Source: Sulfurovum sp. TSL1 (GTDB lineage: Bacteria > Campylobacterota > Campylobacteria > Campylobacterales > Sulfurovaceae). From it: DNA of 64,000 bases. The notes beneath the pieces are model-generated. The model was not told where the DNA came from, did not search any database, and saw only the letters and a program-made list of their open reading frames with translations. A program made the position numbers and the translations under genes. The stretch spans positions 975,106 through 1,039,105 of the forward strand of contig NZ_BPFI01000001.1 in the NCBI RefSeq assembly GCF_019972135.1, given 5' to 3'. Within the stretch, counting starts at the first letter, position 1. Every line of letters starts with the position of its first letter. Positions 18,112 to 28,200 of the stretch are shown one piece after another.

Positions 18112-18690
18112 TTATGGGGCCAACTGTACGATATCCCTCACTGTTACCTTAGAGATCACATCGATGTGACCACGTTCATCCTCCAGATTTGCTTTTTCTT
18201 CACCTGCTTTTGTAAACATCGCAAGCTCGTTGAGTGTCTTACCGAAGATGCCATCTTTAAAAGGCTTCAGCTCTTTTTGCGTATTGGTGTAGACAACAGT
18301 ATCGCCTTTACGTATCGTTATCGTTCTGTCTATGGCCGGAGCACTGACTGATACCGATCCCATGTTAAAATTACGCAGATAATTGAACTCTAGATCCAGA
18401 GTCAGGCACGATGGTGTACCTTGACAAGATCTCCCTGCCTGTTTCAGATATTTTTCTATATCCTCTTTAAAGAATCCAGCCAACTCTTTTGCATCCGGAT
18501 AGTGCTTTTCTTCTTCGCTATAGTCATAGAAAACATGATCGGCCAATGTGACATTCATCTGCCCAACCTGATACCCTTCTGCACTTTTCAGTGTCTGTTT
18601 TGCTTCTGTACTTGGGGATGAGCCTGCACATCCAGAGAGTCCCAAAAGTACCACCGTTACCGCTACCCATTTCATTGAATTTTTAACCAT
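18112..18690 (-). CDS. Putative lipoprotein, TPS cluster
   Basis: 192-residue protein not recognised as a named family. A signal peptide with lipobox (VAVTVVLLGLSGC) predicts a lipoprotein whose Cys follows LSG. The ATG at codon 6 (MKWVAV) may be the true start. The mature part has Ser-rich SSPST, a YDYSEEEKHYPDAKELAGFF region, two cysteines in RSCQGTPSCLTLDLEF that may pair, and a beta-rich middle (VSVSAPAIDRTITIRKGDTV). It is the last gene of the minus-strand run that starts with tpsB. Role unknown; periplasmic or outer-membrane location is likely. Confidence 0.65.
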   Translation of the reverse strand: MVKNSMKWVAVTVVLLGLSGCAGSSPSTEAKQTLKSAEGYQVGQMNVTLADHVFYDYSEEEKHYPDAKELAGFFKEDIEKYLKQAGRSCQGTPSCLTLDLEFNYLRNFNMGSVSVSAPAIDRTITIRKGDTVVYTNTQKELKPFKDGIFGKTLNELAMFTKAGEEKANLEDERGHIDVISKVTVRDIVQLAP

Positions 18691-18702
18691 TATTTTCTCC
18701 TG

Positions 18703-18927
18703 TTATTGTATGACTATATTTTGATTTGTAATACGGTTGAACTCTGAGAGTGTCATGAGCCTGTTTTGATAATAGACATATCCTTTAGGTGGCGTGATAC
18801 CTTTGTCTCCACATCCTATGGAACAGGGGTAGATCGTGGTGTCTTTATAATACGAAGCACATCCCTGCAAGAGCAGTACTACAGATAATGTACCTATACC
18901 AATGATTATTTTCAATTGTTTTTTCAT
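18703..18927 (-). CDS. Small lipoprotein with IGCG motif
   Basis: 74 residues with signal peptide and lipobox: MKKQLKIIIGIGTLSVVLLL followed by QGC. The mature part contains YPCSIGCGDKGITPPKGYVY. A related CQIGCGENG motif occurs in the 99-residue product encoded at 21259-21558, so the two small genes are probably distant paralogues at the two ends of the lipoprotein array. Its first codons (MKKQLKI) equal those of the 20514-21236 lipoprotein, suggesting exchange of signal-peptide DNA. Function unknown. Confidence 0.6.
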   Translation of the reverse strand: MKKQLKIIIGIGTLSVVLLLQGCASYYKDTTIYPCSIGCGDKGITPPKGYVYYQNRLMTLSEFNRITNQNIVIQ

Positions 18928-19038
18928 TCTTTCTCCTTTATTTTTATTTAACTTTATCTTTCAACTACACGCTCTTTAATCCTCTGATATTCAACATATT
19001 TTCCTACCTACCTCCCCTCTCCTTTGATTTATTTTTCA

Positions 19039-19761
19039 TTACCACTCGTCTTTGATGTAGAGACTGTCAAGCATTCTTTTGGCTCTGCTTTTTAGATCTT
19101 TGTAGGTGTATTCTTTGGCCAGGATTTTGTATTTGGCTGGGAGGTTTGGGGATTTGGTATAGAGCAGTTTTATGTTTACACTTTTATATTTCGTATGAGA
19201 AGGATTGAATTTATAACAGTCATATACATTAAATCTTATTCCACTGCCTTGTCTCCTTATAAATTCCGAAACCTCACATGTATAATTTTCCTTACCATGG
19301 TATTCTATTCTTAACTTATCTTTATTGGTTACTTTTCTATGTGTAAAAATATATCTTAAATCTTTATTCTCAATCGCTCTCTGCATCTTCCCATACTCTC
19401 CAACCCGAGAGGAAATATTGATGGCGTAGCCAAGTAGGTTACCAATTTTTTTATTATCAGGATTATCCATACCAATACCTATACCTCCATAGATATAAGC
19501 TCCATTCCATCCACTCATCTTACTCCAATCTCTTTCTTTGGTTAAAGGCATAGTAAAAGAGTAGTCCTTATGCTGCATCACGTATCCGTTAGCTCTATAA
19601 GATGATGAAAATGCAAAGAATTGTGGGGGTTTATTTCCAGACGTGGCTATTAAGGCTTTGTCTATGGCATTACTTAATGTATGGGATGGCGTATTTGAAT
19701 TACAACCAGATAGAGTAAAAAGCATTATAGCTACCAAGCCTATCTTAAAGTATTTTTTCAT
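19039..19761 (-). CDS. Tandem lipoprotein paralogue 1 (putative immunity protein)
   Basis: 240-residue lipoprotein: MKKYFKIGLVAIMLFTLSGC with the lipid-accepting Cys in LSGC. It belongs to a three-gene tandem family with 19769-20506 and 20514-21236, sharing SNAIDKALIATSGNKP, the YAIN(I/V)SS(R/S)VGEYG block and the tail RAKRMLDSLYIKDEW. Its C-terminal half (RIEYHGKENY, NPSHTKYKSVNIKL, PNLPAKYK) is closer to copy 3 than to copy 2. It is downstream of the giant TpsA gene and co-directional. I do not recognise the family; by analogy with periplasmic lipoprotein immunities of lipase effectors I infer an immunity role. Confidence 0.6.
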   Translation of the reverse strand: MKKYFKIGLVAIMLFTLSGCNSNTPSHTLSNAIDKALIATSGNKPPQFFAFSSSYRANGYVMQHKDYSFTMPLTKERDWSKMSGWNGAYIYGGIGIGMDNPDNKKIGNLLGYAINISSRVGEYGKMQRAIENKDLRYIFTHRKVTNKDKLRIEYHGKENYTCEVSEFIRRQGSGIRFNVYDCYKFNPSHTKYKSVNIKLLYTKSPNLPAKYKILAKEYTYKDLKSRAKRMLDSLYIKDEW

Positions 19762-19768
19762 TGATCTT

Positions 19769-20506
19769 CTACCACTCGTCCTTGATGTAGAGACTGTCGA
19801 GCATTCTTTTGGCCCTCTTTTGCAGATCTTTATAGGTGTATTCTTTGGCTAAATGTTTGTATTTTTCTGGTAGGTTTGGGGATTTGGTGTAGGTTAGAGT
19901 TATGCTTACACTTTTATATTTATTACGAATAGTATTAAATTTATAACAACCATAGCTTTGAGTGATAGTACCTGGTACTAAAGTTTTAGGATTAATGACT
20001 TCATTAACGATACATGGATAATTCTCTTTCCCATGTGTTTCATAATACGTTTTTGAATTTTTCGAATATTGATATTTTTTACGTACATTCTCTATATATG
20101 ACTTATCTCTTGTCTCTATTGCTTTGGCTCTTTCTCCATACTCCCCAACGGAAGAGGAAACATTTATGGCGTAACTCAATAAGTCACCATATTCTAATGC
20201 ATCTTTAAAATACAATATAAGCTCTGCTCCCTGAAAATCCTCCACTCCCCGCCAACCACTCATTTTAACCCAGTCTTTTTGATAAGTTGTTGGAGCATTC
20301 ATTTTGTAATTCTTATTAGAAAAATACCATCTATTGATATATTCTGGTCCTGTAAAATGAAAACGGCTTGCAGGTTTATTCCCAGATGTTACTACTAAGG
20401 CTTTGTCTATGGCATCACTTAAAGCATGGGATGCAGTATTTGAATTACAACCAGATAGCGTAATCCATATTATAGCTACCAAGCCTATCTTAAAGTATTT
20501 TTTCAT
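19769..20506 (-). CDS. Tandem lipoprotein paralogue 2 (putative immunity protein)
   Basis: 245 residues from the ATG at 20506 (MKKYFKIGLVAIIWITLSGC). The longer frame to 20545 would add 13 residues encoded by the end of the preceding gene, so I reject it; the gap to that gene is then 7 bp. The N-terminal ~107 mature residues are nearly identical to copy 3 (about eight differences; TGPEYINRWYFSNKNYKMNA in both). Its middle part (KYQYSKNSKTYYETHGKENY, NPKTLVPGTITQSYGCYKFN) is its own. The signal peptide matches copy 1. This mosaic pattern indicates recombination among the copies. Confidence 0.6.
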   Translation of the reverse strand: MKKYFKIGLVAIIWITLSGCNSNTASHALSDAIDKALVVTSGNKPASRFHFTGPEYINRWYFSNKNYKMNAPTTYQKDWVKMSGWRGVEDFQGAELILYFKDALEYGDLLSYAINVSSSVGEYGERAKAIETRDKSYIENVRKKYQYSKNSKTYYETHGKENYPCIVNEVINPKTLVPGTITQSYGCYKFNTIRNKYKSVSITLTYTKSPNLPEKYKHLAKEYTYKDLQKRAKRMLDSLYIKDEW

Positions 20507-20513
20507 TGATCTT

Positions 20514-21236
20514 CTACCACTCGTCCTTGATGTAGAGGCTGTCAAGCATTCTTTTGGCCCTGTTTTGCAGGTCTTGGTAAGTGTATTCTTTGGCTAAGTG
20601 TTTGTATTTGGCTGGGAGATTTGGGGCTTTCGTGTAGATGAGTTTTATGTTCACACTTTTATATTTAGTATGAGAAGGATTGAATTTGTAACAGGTATAG
20701 CCAATGAATTTATTACTTTTATATTTTTGTTTAGTATATTCCATAACTTTACAAACATAATTCTCCTTTCCATGATATTCTATTCTTAATTTATCATTTG
20801 TATCTATACGGATATGAGATCTTATATATTCCAAATCTTTATTCTCAATCGCTCTTTGCATCTCCCCATACTCTCCAATAGAAGATGAGACGTTAATAGC
20901 GTAGCTAAATAAGTCACCGTATTCTAATACATCCTTAAAATACAATACAAGTTCTGTTCCCTGAAAATCTTCTACTCCCTGCCAACCACTCATTTTAATC
21001 CAATCTTTTTGATATGTTGATGGAGCATTCATTTTATAATTCTTATTGGAAAAATACCATCTATTGATATATTCTGGTCCTGTAAAATGAAAACGGCTTG
21101 CAGGTTTATTCCCAGATGTTACTACTAAGGCTTTGTCTATGGCATCACTTAAAGCATGGGATGCAGTATTTGAATTACAACCAGATAGAACGGACCATGC
21201 TATAATCAAAAAAGTTATTTTTAATTGTTTTTTCAT
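20514..21236 (-). CDS. Tandem lipoprotein paralogue 3 (putative immunity protein)
   Basis: 240-residue lipoprotein starting MKKQLKITFLIIAWSVLSGC. Its N-terminal half is almost the same as copy 2, while its C-terminal half (MQRAIENKDL, KLRIEYHGKENY, NPSHTKYKSVNIKL) matches copy 1. It is the first of the three copies, 22 bp after the 99-residue gene. The conserved Cys pair (near KENYVCKV and YTCYKF) may form a disulfide in the periplasm, as would suit an exported binding protein. Confidence 0.6.
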   Translation of the reverse strand: MKKQLKITFLIIAWSVLSGCNSNTASHALSDAIDKALVVTSGNKPASRFHFTGPEYINRWYFSNKNYKMNAPSTYQKDWIKMSGWQGVEDFQGTELVLYFKDVLEYGDLFSYAINVSSSIGEYGEMQRAIENKDLEYIRSHIRIDTNDKLRIEYHGKENYVCKVMEYTKQKYKSNKFIGYTCYKFNPSHTKYKSVNIKLIYTKAPNLPAKYKHLAKEYTYQDLQNRAKRMLDSLYIKDEW

Positions 21237-21258
21237 AAATTTATATCCTTCTTTATCT

Positions 21259-21558
21259 TTATTGCATAATTGGGTTTTCCATTGTTGAATCAGAACCCTT
21301 TGTATTAGTATTATTAGCCTTTAAAGGATCAAGACCCATATCGATATAAAAATTCCTTATTGGATCAAATTCTCCTGTTTGGGTATTATATATCTGATCT
21401 TTCTTCCCTGTGGAACCATTCTCTCCACATCCGATCTGACACCCATACCCAGAATGCGGTGAAGGTAATTTCTGTTTGCCATCATCCCCTACAGGAGAAC
21501 ATGGGTATCTTTTAGAGGTGACAGTAATATCTAAGACAATAATATTGATCATTACCAC
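21259..21558 (-). CDS. Small Cys-rich protein of the TPS cluster
   Basis: 99 residues, unrecognised. The start MVMINIIVLDITVTSKRYPC has a hydrophobic but weak N-terminus. The middle HSGYGCQIGCGENGSTGKKD shares C-x-IGCG with the small lipoprotein at 18703-18927. The start overlaps the end of the upstream lipoprotein gene by 7 bp, so it is in the same transcript. The export route is unclear because no lipobox is seen; a shorter true frame or a lost signal peptide is possible. Confidence 0.5.
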   Translation of the reverse strand: MVMINIIVLDITVTSKRYPCSPVGDDGKQKLPSPHSGYGCQIGCGENGSTGKKDQIYNTQTGEFDPIRNFYIDMGLDPLKANNTNTKGSDSTMENPIMQ

Positions 21559-22247
21559 TTAGTAGATTCAAACTTTCTATTCGGATGAAGCAGTCCTTCT
21601 CTTCTCATACGAGGAATATCCATATTTTTTATCTTGAGTGTAGAAATTGCTTTTTTGACTGCGTATTTTAACTCTTGTTCATAGTCTGCTTCTGGAGAGT
21701 AGGTGTATCTGTAGTCTATCTCCAATATTCTTTTCCCATTGTTATTTACTTCGGTGGTATCATAATAGCCACATGAAATACTATAAAACTTCAAAGATTT
21801 AGGAGCATAACTTCCTCCAAACCCTCTGGAAAATACGCCTCCTTGACACTTTAAGCCGTTAATATAAGTAGCCCAAGATTTTCGATAAGTAACACCTGTC
21901 TCTTTATTGTTTTTAGTAAATTTAGCTTCATAATTAATGCCACTTTCATTGTAGCGTGCATTCTTTTTAAAAAATTTCTTTTGATTAAATCCACCGTAAC
22001 TACTGGTGTATATTTTAAATTGCATTCCTCTTTTGTTGAAATCAATTAGTCTCAACTGTTTGTTGTGAATGTTGTCTTTTGGACTTGAATATTCTTTATC
22101 TATTTGAAATTGTGTATTAGGGGAAACAAAGGAGATATCCTTATTCTGTACAATTTCATTAGGGTTAGTAAGTCTATAGGGTGACCCACATGACGCAATC
22201 AAGAAAGATATCACTATCAATATCAGTGTATAATGTGCTGTTTTCAT
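21552..22247 (-). CDS. Lipoprotein directly coupled to tpsA
   Basis: 231 residues with signal peptide and lipobox (LILIVISFLIASC). The ATG overlaps the tpsA stop (ATGA at 22244-22247), so translation is coupled to the giant exoprotein. The mature part is Lys/Tyr-rich with YRLTNPNEI, a central GFNQKKFFKKNARYNESGIN region and a C-terminus ending in STKW. The final Trp and the layout resemble the three tandem paralogues, but sequence similarity is weak. Coupling to the toxin-like gene makes it the best candidate for cognate immunity. This is inference; no family is recognised. Confidence 0.6.
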   Translation of the reverse strand: MKTAHYTLILIVISFLIASCGSPYRLTNPNEIVQNKDISFVSPNTQFQIDKEYSSPKDNIHNKQLRLIDFNKRGMQFKIYTSSYGGFNQKKFFKKNARYNESGINYEAKFTKNNKETGVTYRKSWATYINGLKCQGGVFSRGFGGSYAPKSLKFYSISCGYYDTTEVNNNGKRILEIDYRYTYSPEADYEQELKYAVKKAISTLKIKNMDIPRMRREGLLHPNRKFESTKW

Positions 22248-25200
22248 GGTCTGTCTCCACAGATTTGCCCTTTGCTTGGGTCGCAGTTATATCTACCATG
22301 AGGAGAAGGAGTAGGTAAAACGTCAAAAAGCAGTGCTGCATTATAAAGATTTAGTTTCTTTAATATAGTTGCACTCCCATTGTGTCCTGTATTGGCCCCT
22401 ATACCTTCTCCTACATAATCATTTTCATTCGTAAAGTTTCCTGTAAACTCAAAGCCGGTTTCAACAAATAACTTGTTCATTGTATCGTACGACATAGGAC
22501 TTCCAAAACCAGTTACGCTTGGCAGACCATCCTTTTGTTCATCTTCTGCTTTAGATAAGTCTATGAAATACGCTGCTTCATCAAATCCACTCGTAGCATT
22601 AATATAGTTTACTCCTGCATATACCAAGGCATTTCCTTGTGAATGGTTTGCAAAGTTGGCACCGCTTGTTCCTCTTGCATGGGTTACATCATACATAAAC
22701 TCTCCTGTTTGTCTTGCAATACCGGTGGTTCCACCATTTTTATCTACCCCAGACTCAATTAAATCTCCTAAAAATCCATGTGTTGGATTATAGTTAAGGG
22801 TTCCATTGATATTTGTATCCCCTTCTACATGTGTTTGTGTTATCATATTCCTTAGAGCTTGTATTTCATTGTTCATCATCCCATTGGTTCCATTTTGATA
22901 GGTTGCATTATTTGCATCTATCACTACAGGTGCTTTTGAGACATAGAGGTTTCCTAACGCATCCAAAGCATCTCTGTCTTCTTGGGATACACTTTTATAA
23001 TATTCACTCTCTTTCATCGGGATAAAGTCATTTTTATTCTCCTCGGTCAACATACTCTCTGATTTTACTTGTAATACCTTATGCTCAATATCATTATCCC
23101 CAAATAGTATAGGAATATTTCCTAAAAGTCCACCATTCGTTTCTTCACTTGGTGTGATGCCTGCTGTAGCATAAGATAGGGTATCAAGTACCGTACCTAA
23201 TGCAGAAAGAATGACATTATCATCACTTGCTGAAGGAAGGGTAGAGGTAACTATTTGTGTACTTTCTCCTACTTTTTCCATATCTTCTTTTATCTCAGCT
23301 TGACCATCCTCACTTAACAACCTATGATCCACAGTAAGGTCAACATATCCTTGTTGTTGTGTCACAGAGTAAATCTCTTTATCTATAGTGTCTGTATTAC
23401 GGTTAAGTGTACTGTCTGCTTCTGTCTCTACGCTTCCTATGATGACTGTACCTTCTCCTAAGGTTGCCAGTGTTTTTGTTTTGCTAGTGGTTTGTGTGTT
23501 ACTTGCTGTTACTTGGCTTGAGTTTATGTTCAGGTCTGTTTGATCTGTGCTTGTTGGGTCTTGTGGGTTGGCAGGTTGGTTATTGATGCTTACATTTGTG
23601 TTTAGGCTTGCTGATGTAGAACTTTCATAACTTGTGTTAGAAAAGTCTGAGTGTGTAAGGGTACCTGTGTTGAGGGTAAGTTGTCCATTGTCTATAAAGT
23701 TACCCTCTTCATCTACCTCTCCTGCTACTATCTGTGCCCCTTTGAGGTCTGTGTTTCCTGTGGTGTTAATGTTTACTGTAGCACCTGCGATACTTGTAAG
23801 TACAGTCTCTTTGCTTCTACTTCTTCCGTTGGCTGTGTTTGATCCTGCATTGGTTCCATTTATGTTTGATACTCCGGACTCATTTTGGTTTTCACCTGTA
23901 GTCATCGGGTTATCCAATCCTGTACTTCCGCTTATCCCCGCACTGGCTCCCACAGAGTTATTGGTTGTTCTTGTTCTGTTTTGCACAGAGGCGATGTTTA
24001 GGTCTCCACCTACATTTAGGTTAGTCTCTTTAGTGCCATGTATGTTTGCACCTTTGATGTTTGCATCTTGGGTGGTGGTGAGGTTGATGGTATTTGCGTT
24101 TAGAGTGGAGTTGCTGTAAGTCGTTTGGTTTTCTCGGCTGTGTGATTTGTCTGCACTGACACTGGCTGAGTATCCTCCTGCTGTACTTACTGAAGCATGG
24201 GCGCTGATGTGTTCTGACTCTGTCTCTGAACGGTAAGTATCTTTACTTGCTACTATATTTAACTCTTCTGTCTCTACATTGATACTATTACCTGCTTGTA
24301 GGTGTGAACTTTGTATGAGGACTTGCTGTCCCTCTCCTATACCTGTAGTGATGTTTATGGTGTTGCCCACTTGTATCGTACTGGCTGTAGAGCTTGTGCT
24401 TTGTGTGTTTGTGTTTGTTTTAGTGCCATCTACATCTAAGTCCAAACTTGCTGAGAAACCTGCCGTTCCTGCACTTGCTGCTGCTCCTTTTAAGGCTTGG
24501 GCTGCCTGAGTGGTTTTAGAAACGAGGTTTGCTCCTGCTGCTTCGATGCTTGCAGTGTAGTATTTTTCATCTTCTTTACTTTCAGTTATAAGCTCTGTGA
24601 GCTCATCTATATCTTCTTGACTTACTCCGGGTTTAACTTCTTGTAGTTCCTGTTGGAGCGTTGCTAGTGTGGATTCATGGTTTTTAAGTTCTTTTTTGTA
24701 CTTACGATAGTCACGCGCAGCTTGTTTGACTTGGTTCTTTGCATCATTGACCCCTTGTACTGCTACTGCTGCTTGTGCTGCACTATGTGTAACAGAAACG
24801 GACACTTCCGCTGTAGCATGCATCTCATCCAAAGTAGAGTCCATCGTATCTTTGGCTTCAGTGATAAGTACATCACCTTGTGCATCTAGAGTTACATCTC
24901 CTCCTGCGGCTATGTTGGAGCCTTGGATTTTAATGTCTTCAACAGAGGTGAGTTGTACTGTACCGCCTGCTTGAAGGTTTGAGCTACTTGAAGTAGTATA
25001 GTTCTCAGTGAGTTCTTCTTTATCATAACTGGCAGATGCAACTGTCACTTTTGCTTTACCGTCTTCTACTTTGGCTCCTCCAAACTTAAGATCAATGTTC
25101 AACTCTTCATGTGTCTCTTTATTACCGTGTTGTTCTTTAGCTTCTTTAACTTCTATGCTTCCTACATCTGTTTTAACTACAATGTGCTCTGCTGCTTGGA

Positions 25201-28200
25201 TGTTAGAACCTATGACTTCTGCACTTCCTGCATCTATCACTACTGAAGATGCAGATTTAATGCTAGAAGCTTTAGCACTCTCATCATAAGTCACTGTCTC
25301 ATCTGTTTTTGCCTGGTAGAGATGTCCGCCTTGTAAGAGTCCGCTCTCTTCTCTGATATGTCTTTCGCTTCGAGACTCCATACCTGAAAGGATATTGACA
25401 TTTTCAGTGGCAGAGAGTTTGATGCCTCCGTTCGCCGTTTCCAGGTTCGTGGCGATAAGATTGACATTTTTACCCGCCACAACGATCTGGCTCTCTGCCG
25501 ATGCAGAGGAATCGGCCAAAAGCGTTTCACTTACTTCATCTACCGAACGTGAACTGATAAGCCCTCCAAGTATAGAGTCGCTCTCTTCATGGTAGCTTGC
25601 ATTACTGTAGCTCTTGGCTGTAAAGTCCACATTTCCTTTACCTGAACTGATACTTACTGCCTCTGTTGCGGTCAAACGCGCAGACTCCAGTACAATGCCC
25701 TCTTCGCCTTTTATCTGGACGATACCCGTATCGACCGTTGTCCCTTTGACCGACTGCTGCAAGGAGGCATCTGCCACAGAAGCACTTGAAAGCAGATCAT
25801 CACTCTCAAAATAGGAAGTACTGTAACTGCTGTCTGTTACAGCTGTAAAGTTCACTTTATCCTCTGCATCGATACGTACATTTTCCGCTTTGATATTTGC
25901 AGCTTCCAGGTGGGCATTCGCACCTGTCTGGATATCGAGCAATCCCTCTGTTTGAATGTTGCTTTGCAAATGTGCAATGCTTTCGCCTTTGGCGTAACCG
26001 TTCTCAAAGGTGTACTCATAAGATCTCTCCTCTTTGAGGGTTTTGACGGTGATATCTTCTCCTGCCTGAAGAGTGATGCCATCTTTACCCCTAAGGTCTG
26101 CACCTATCGTATCGATGTTCTTGGCTGCATTTATCACAAGTGTGCCTTTGGTGGCTTTGATGGATGCCGTTTTGTCTAAGAGCGTGTACTCTTCTGACCC
26201 TACACTATGCTCTATCTCCAGCTTTTTACTTAAGGTTTTGTTGAGGATGTTCCCTTGGGTACTGTGAAGCACAACCGTACCCCCTTTCAGACTCCCCGAG
26301 AGATTTTTGATATCACCTACGGCAGAGAGATGCATACTTGATCCTGCTTCTATGTTTCCTCTGCTGTTTGTCATGGTACCAGTACGCAGCTGCATCTCCT
26401 CTCTGGTCTGCAGGTTGCCACTGTTTGCCAAATGTCCGTCTACAATGAGATCCATGCGGTCAGCTGAAATACTCGCACCTGTTGACTTTTTGTACGCTTT
26501 AGCCAGATAGAGTACCGGTACCAGAACATGCTTCCCTTGAATGACCTTCTCTTCCATCCATACCACGTCTTCTTTAAGATTTTTAAGCTGCAAGGCTGTC
26601 GGAGGCACACCCAACTCCAGCCCTACCTCTTGCGCATACTCTATACCTGCATTCATCAGATCGGTATATTGTTCCTTATCATTCTGTGACGTACCGATGA
26701 AACGCTCTCCTGTCATAGCTATGATCGCATCACGAATGAGCTGTGTCTCATACATCGCATCACCCAAGCGTCGCACTTGACTTCTGCCATCATACCCCAA
26801 ACGCTCCAACATATAGTCAGAACTGACAAAGTGGCTGTAATGGGTGTACTCGGGATTGGACTCTATAAGCGGTCCAACGGGATCTTGCGACAAAACAAAT
26901 ACTCCATAAGGATCGTCTGGAAGTGCCATACCTTCTTGACTCGGATCATAAACCTGTGGGGTAAGGGCCAAAGCCGTGCTTTCAATGGCATCCTGATCGA
27001 TATTCGTTTGGTTTGTAATTGTATCTGTAAGAGTTTGCTGTGTCTCATTTGCAGTCTGGGTACTTGTGGAGATCGTCGGTGCATTAGGGTCGGTATTGAC
27101 TGAAGCACCTGATTCCATCCCGTTTTGCAGCACACCAAAATTTCCACTCAACATGCCTCCCGCCATAATTTTGGAAGGTATGCCTTCTGTATCACGTATC
27201 TCACTTTTGGAAATAGGCAGTTGCCCTTGACCGCCGTCACTTTTATGTTTCCACGAATAGTTGATCGTTGCATCTATGGATTCTGTCGTTTCTACACCGA
27301 TATTGAAGAGATCTCCATTGATAGCTATGTCATTGGCGGCTGCGATGAGACTGGTTCTATTGGTAACGGTAGCGGCATCCATGAAAAGATCATGCCCGGA
27401 GATGATCTCTCCCTCTTTATGGTTGGCCAGAGAAACCGGGTCGACCACCTCTTTTGTGACCGCATAGTCCACTTTTCTGAACTCCTCTTTCTTGTGCGGT
27501 TTTGTCCGTTTGACGATCATTGCATTGCTCTCAAGTGATGCGGTCAGTTCGTAAAAATAAAGTGTATCCGATGTCGTTTTGGTATCTTTATACATGTTCA
27601 AAATGTACGCTTCCCTGTCTTCCTGGATCATTCGCTCAGTGAGTAGATCCTGTAGTTCACTCTCGCTTAACGTCACACCCTTATCACTATACTCCTGCAG
27701 GATCTCTGCCTTGATGGCCATCAGGTCGGTCTCCAGAGGTATGGCCAGTGCAGGGCAGGAAAAACTCTCCCATATATCACAGGTGATGTCGATCCTGCCA
27801 TTTACTTTTTGCAACGTGGTCGTGATCTCTGTAGCCGAAATATTGCTGATCTCTTCGGCTGCGATATACATATCTGCAGCTGATTCGATCCTCCCCGAGA
27901 TGTTTTCCACTCTTCTGGTCTTACCACCATCAGCATCTGAGGCTATGCGTAAGTGATTGCCCGCATAGATAGTGGCATCTTCATTATTGGCCAGCAGATC
28001 GGCAATATACAAATCCATATCCGTACCTGAAAGCAGTGTCTGGTAATTGTAAAGGTTAGCACTATTCAGGGTCAGACCATAGGCTGCTGCTATACCGGCA
28101 TAGTTGTTGATAGTGGATGCTGTGATCTCCAGGTCTCCCGAAGAGGTAAGAAATCCATGATTATTGAGATCACCATGAAGCAGGATGGTTGAAAGGTAGC

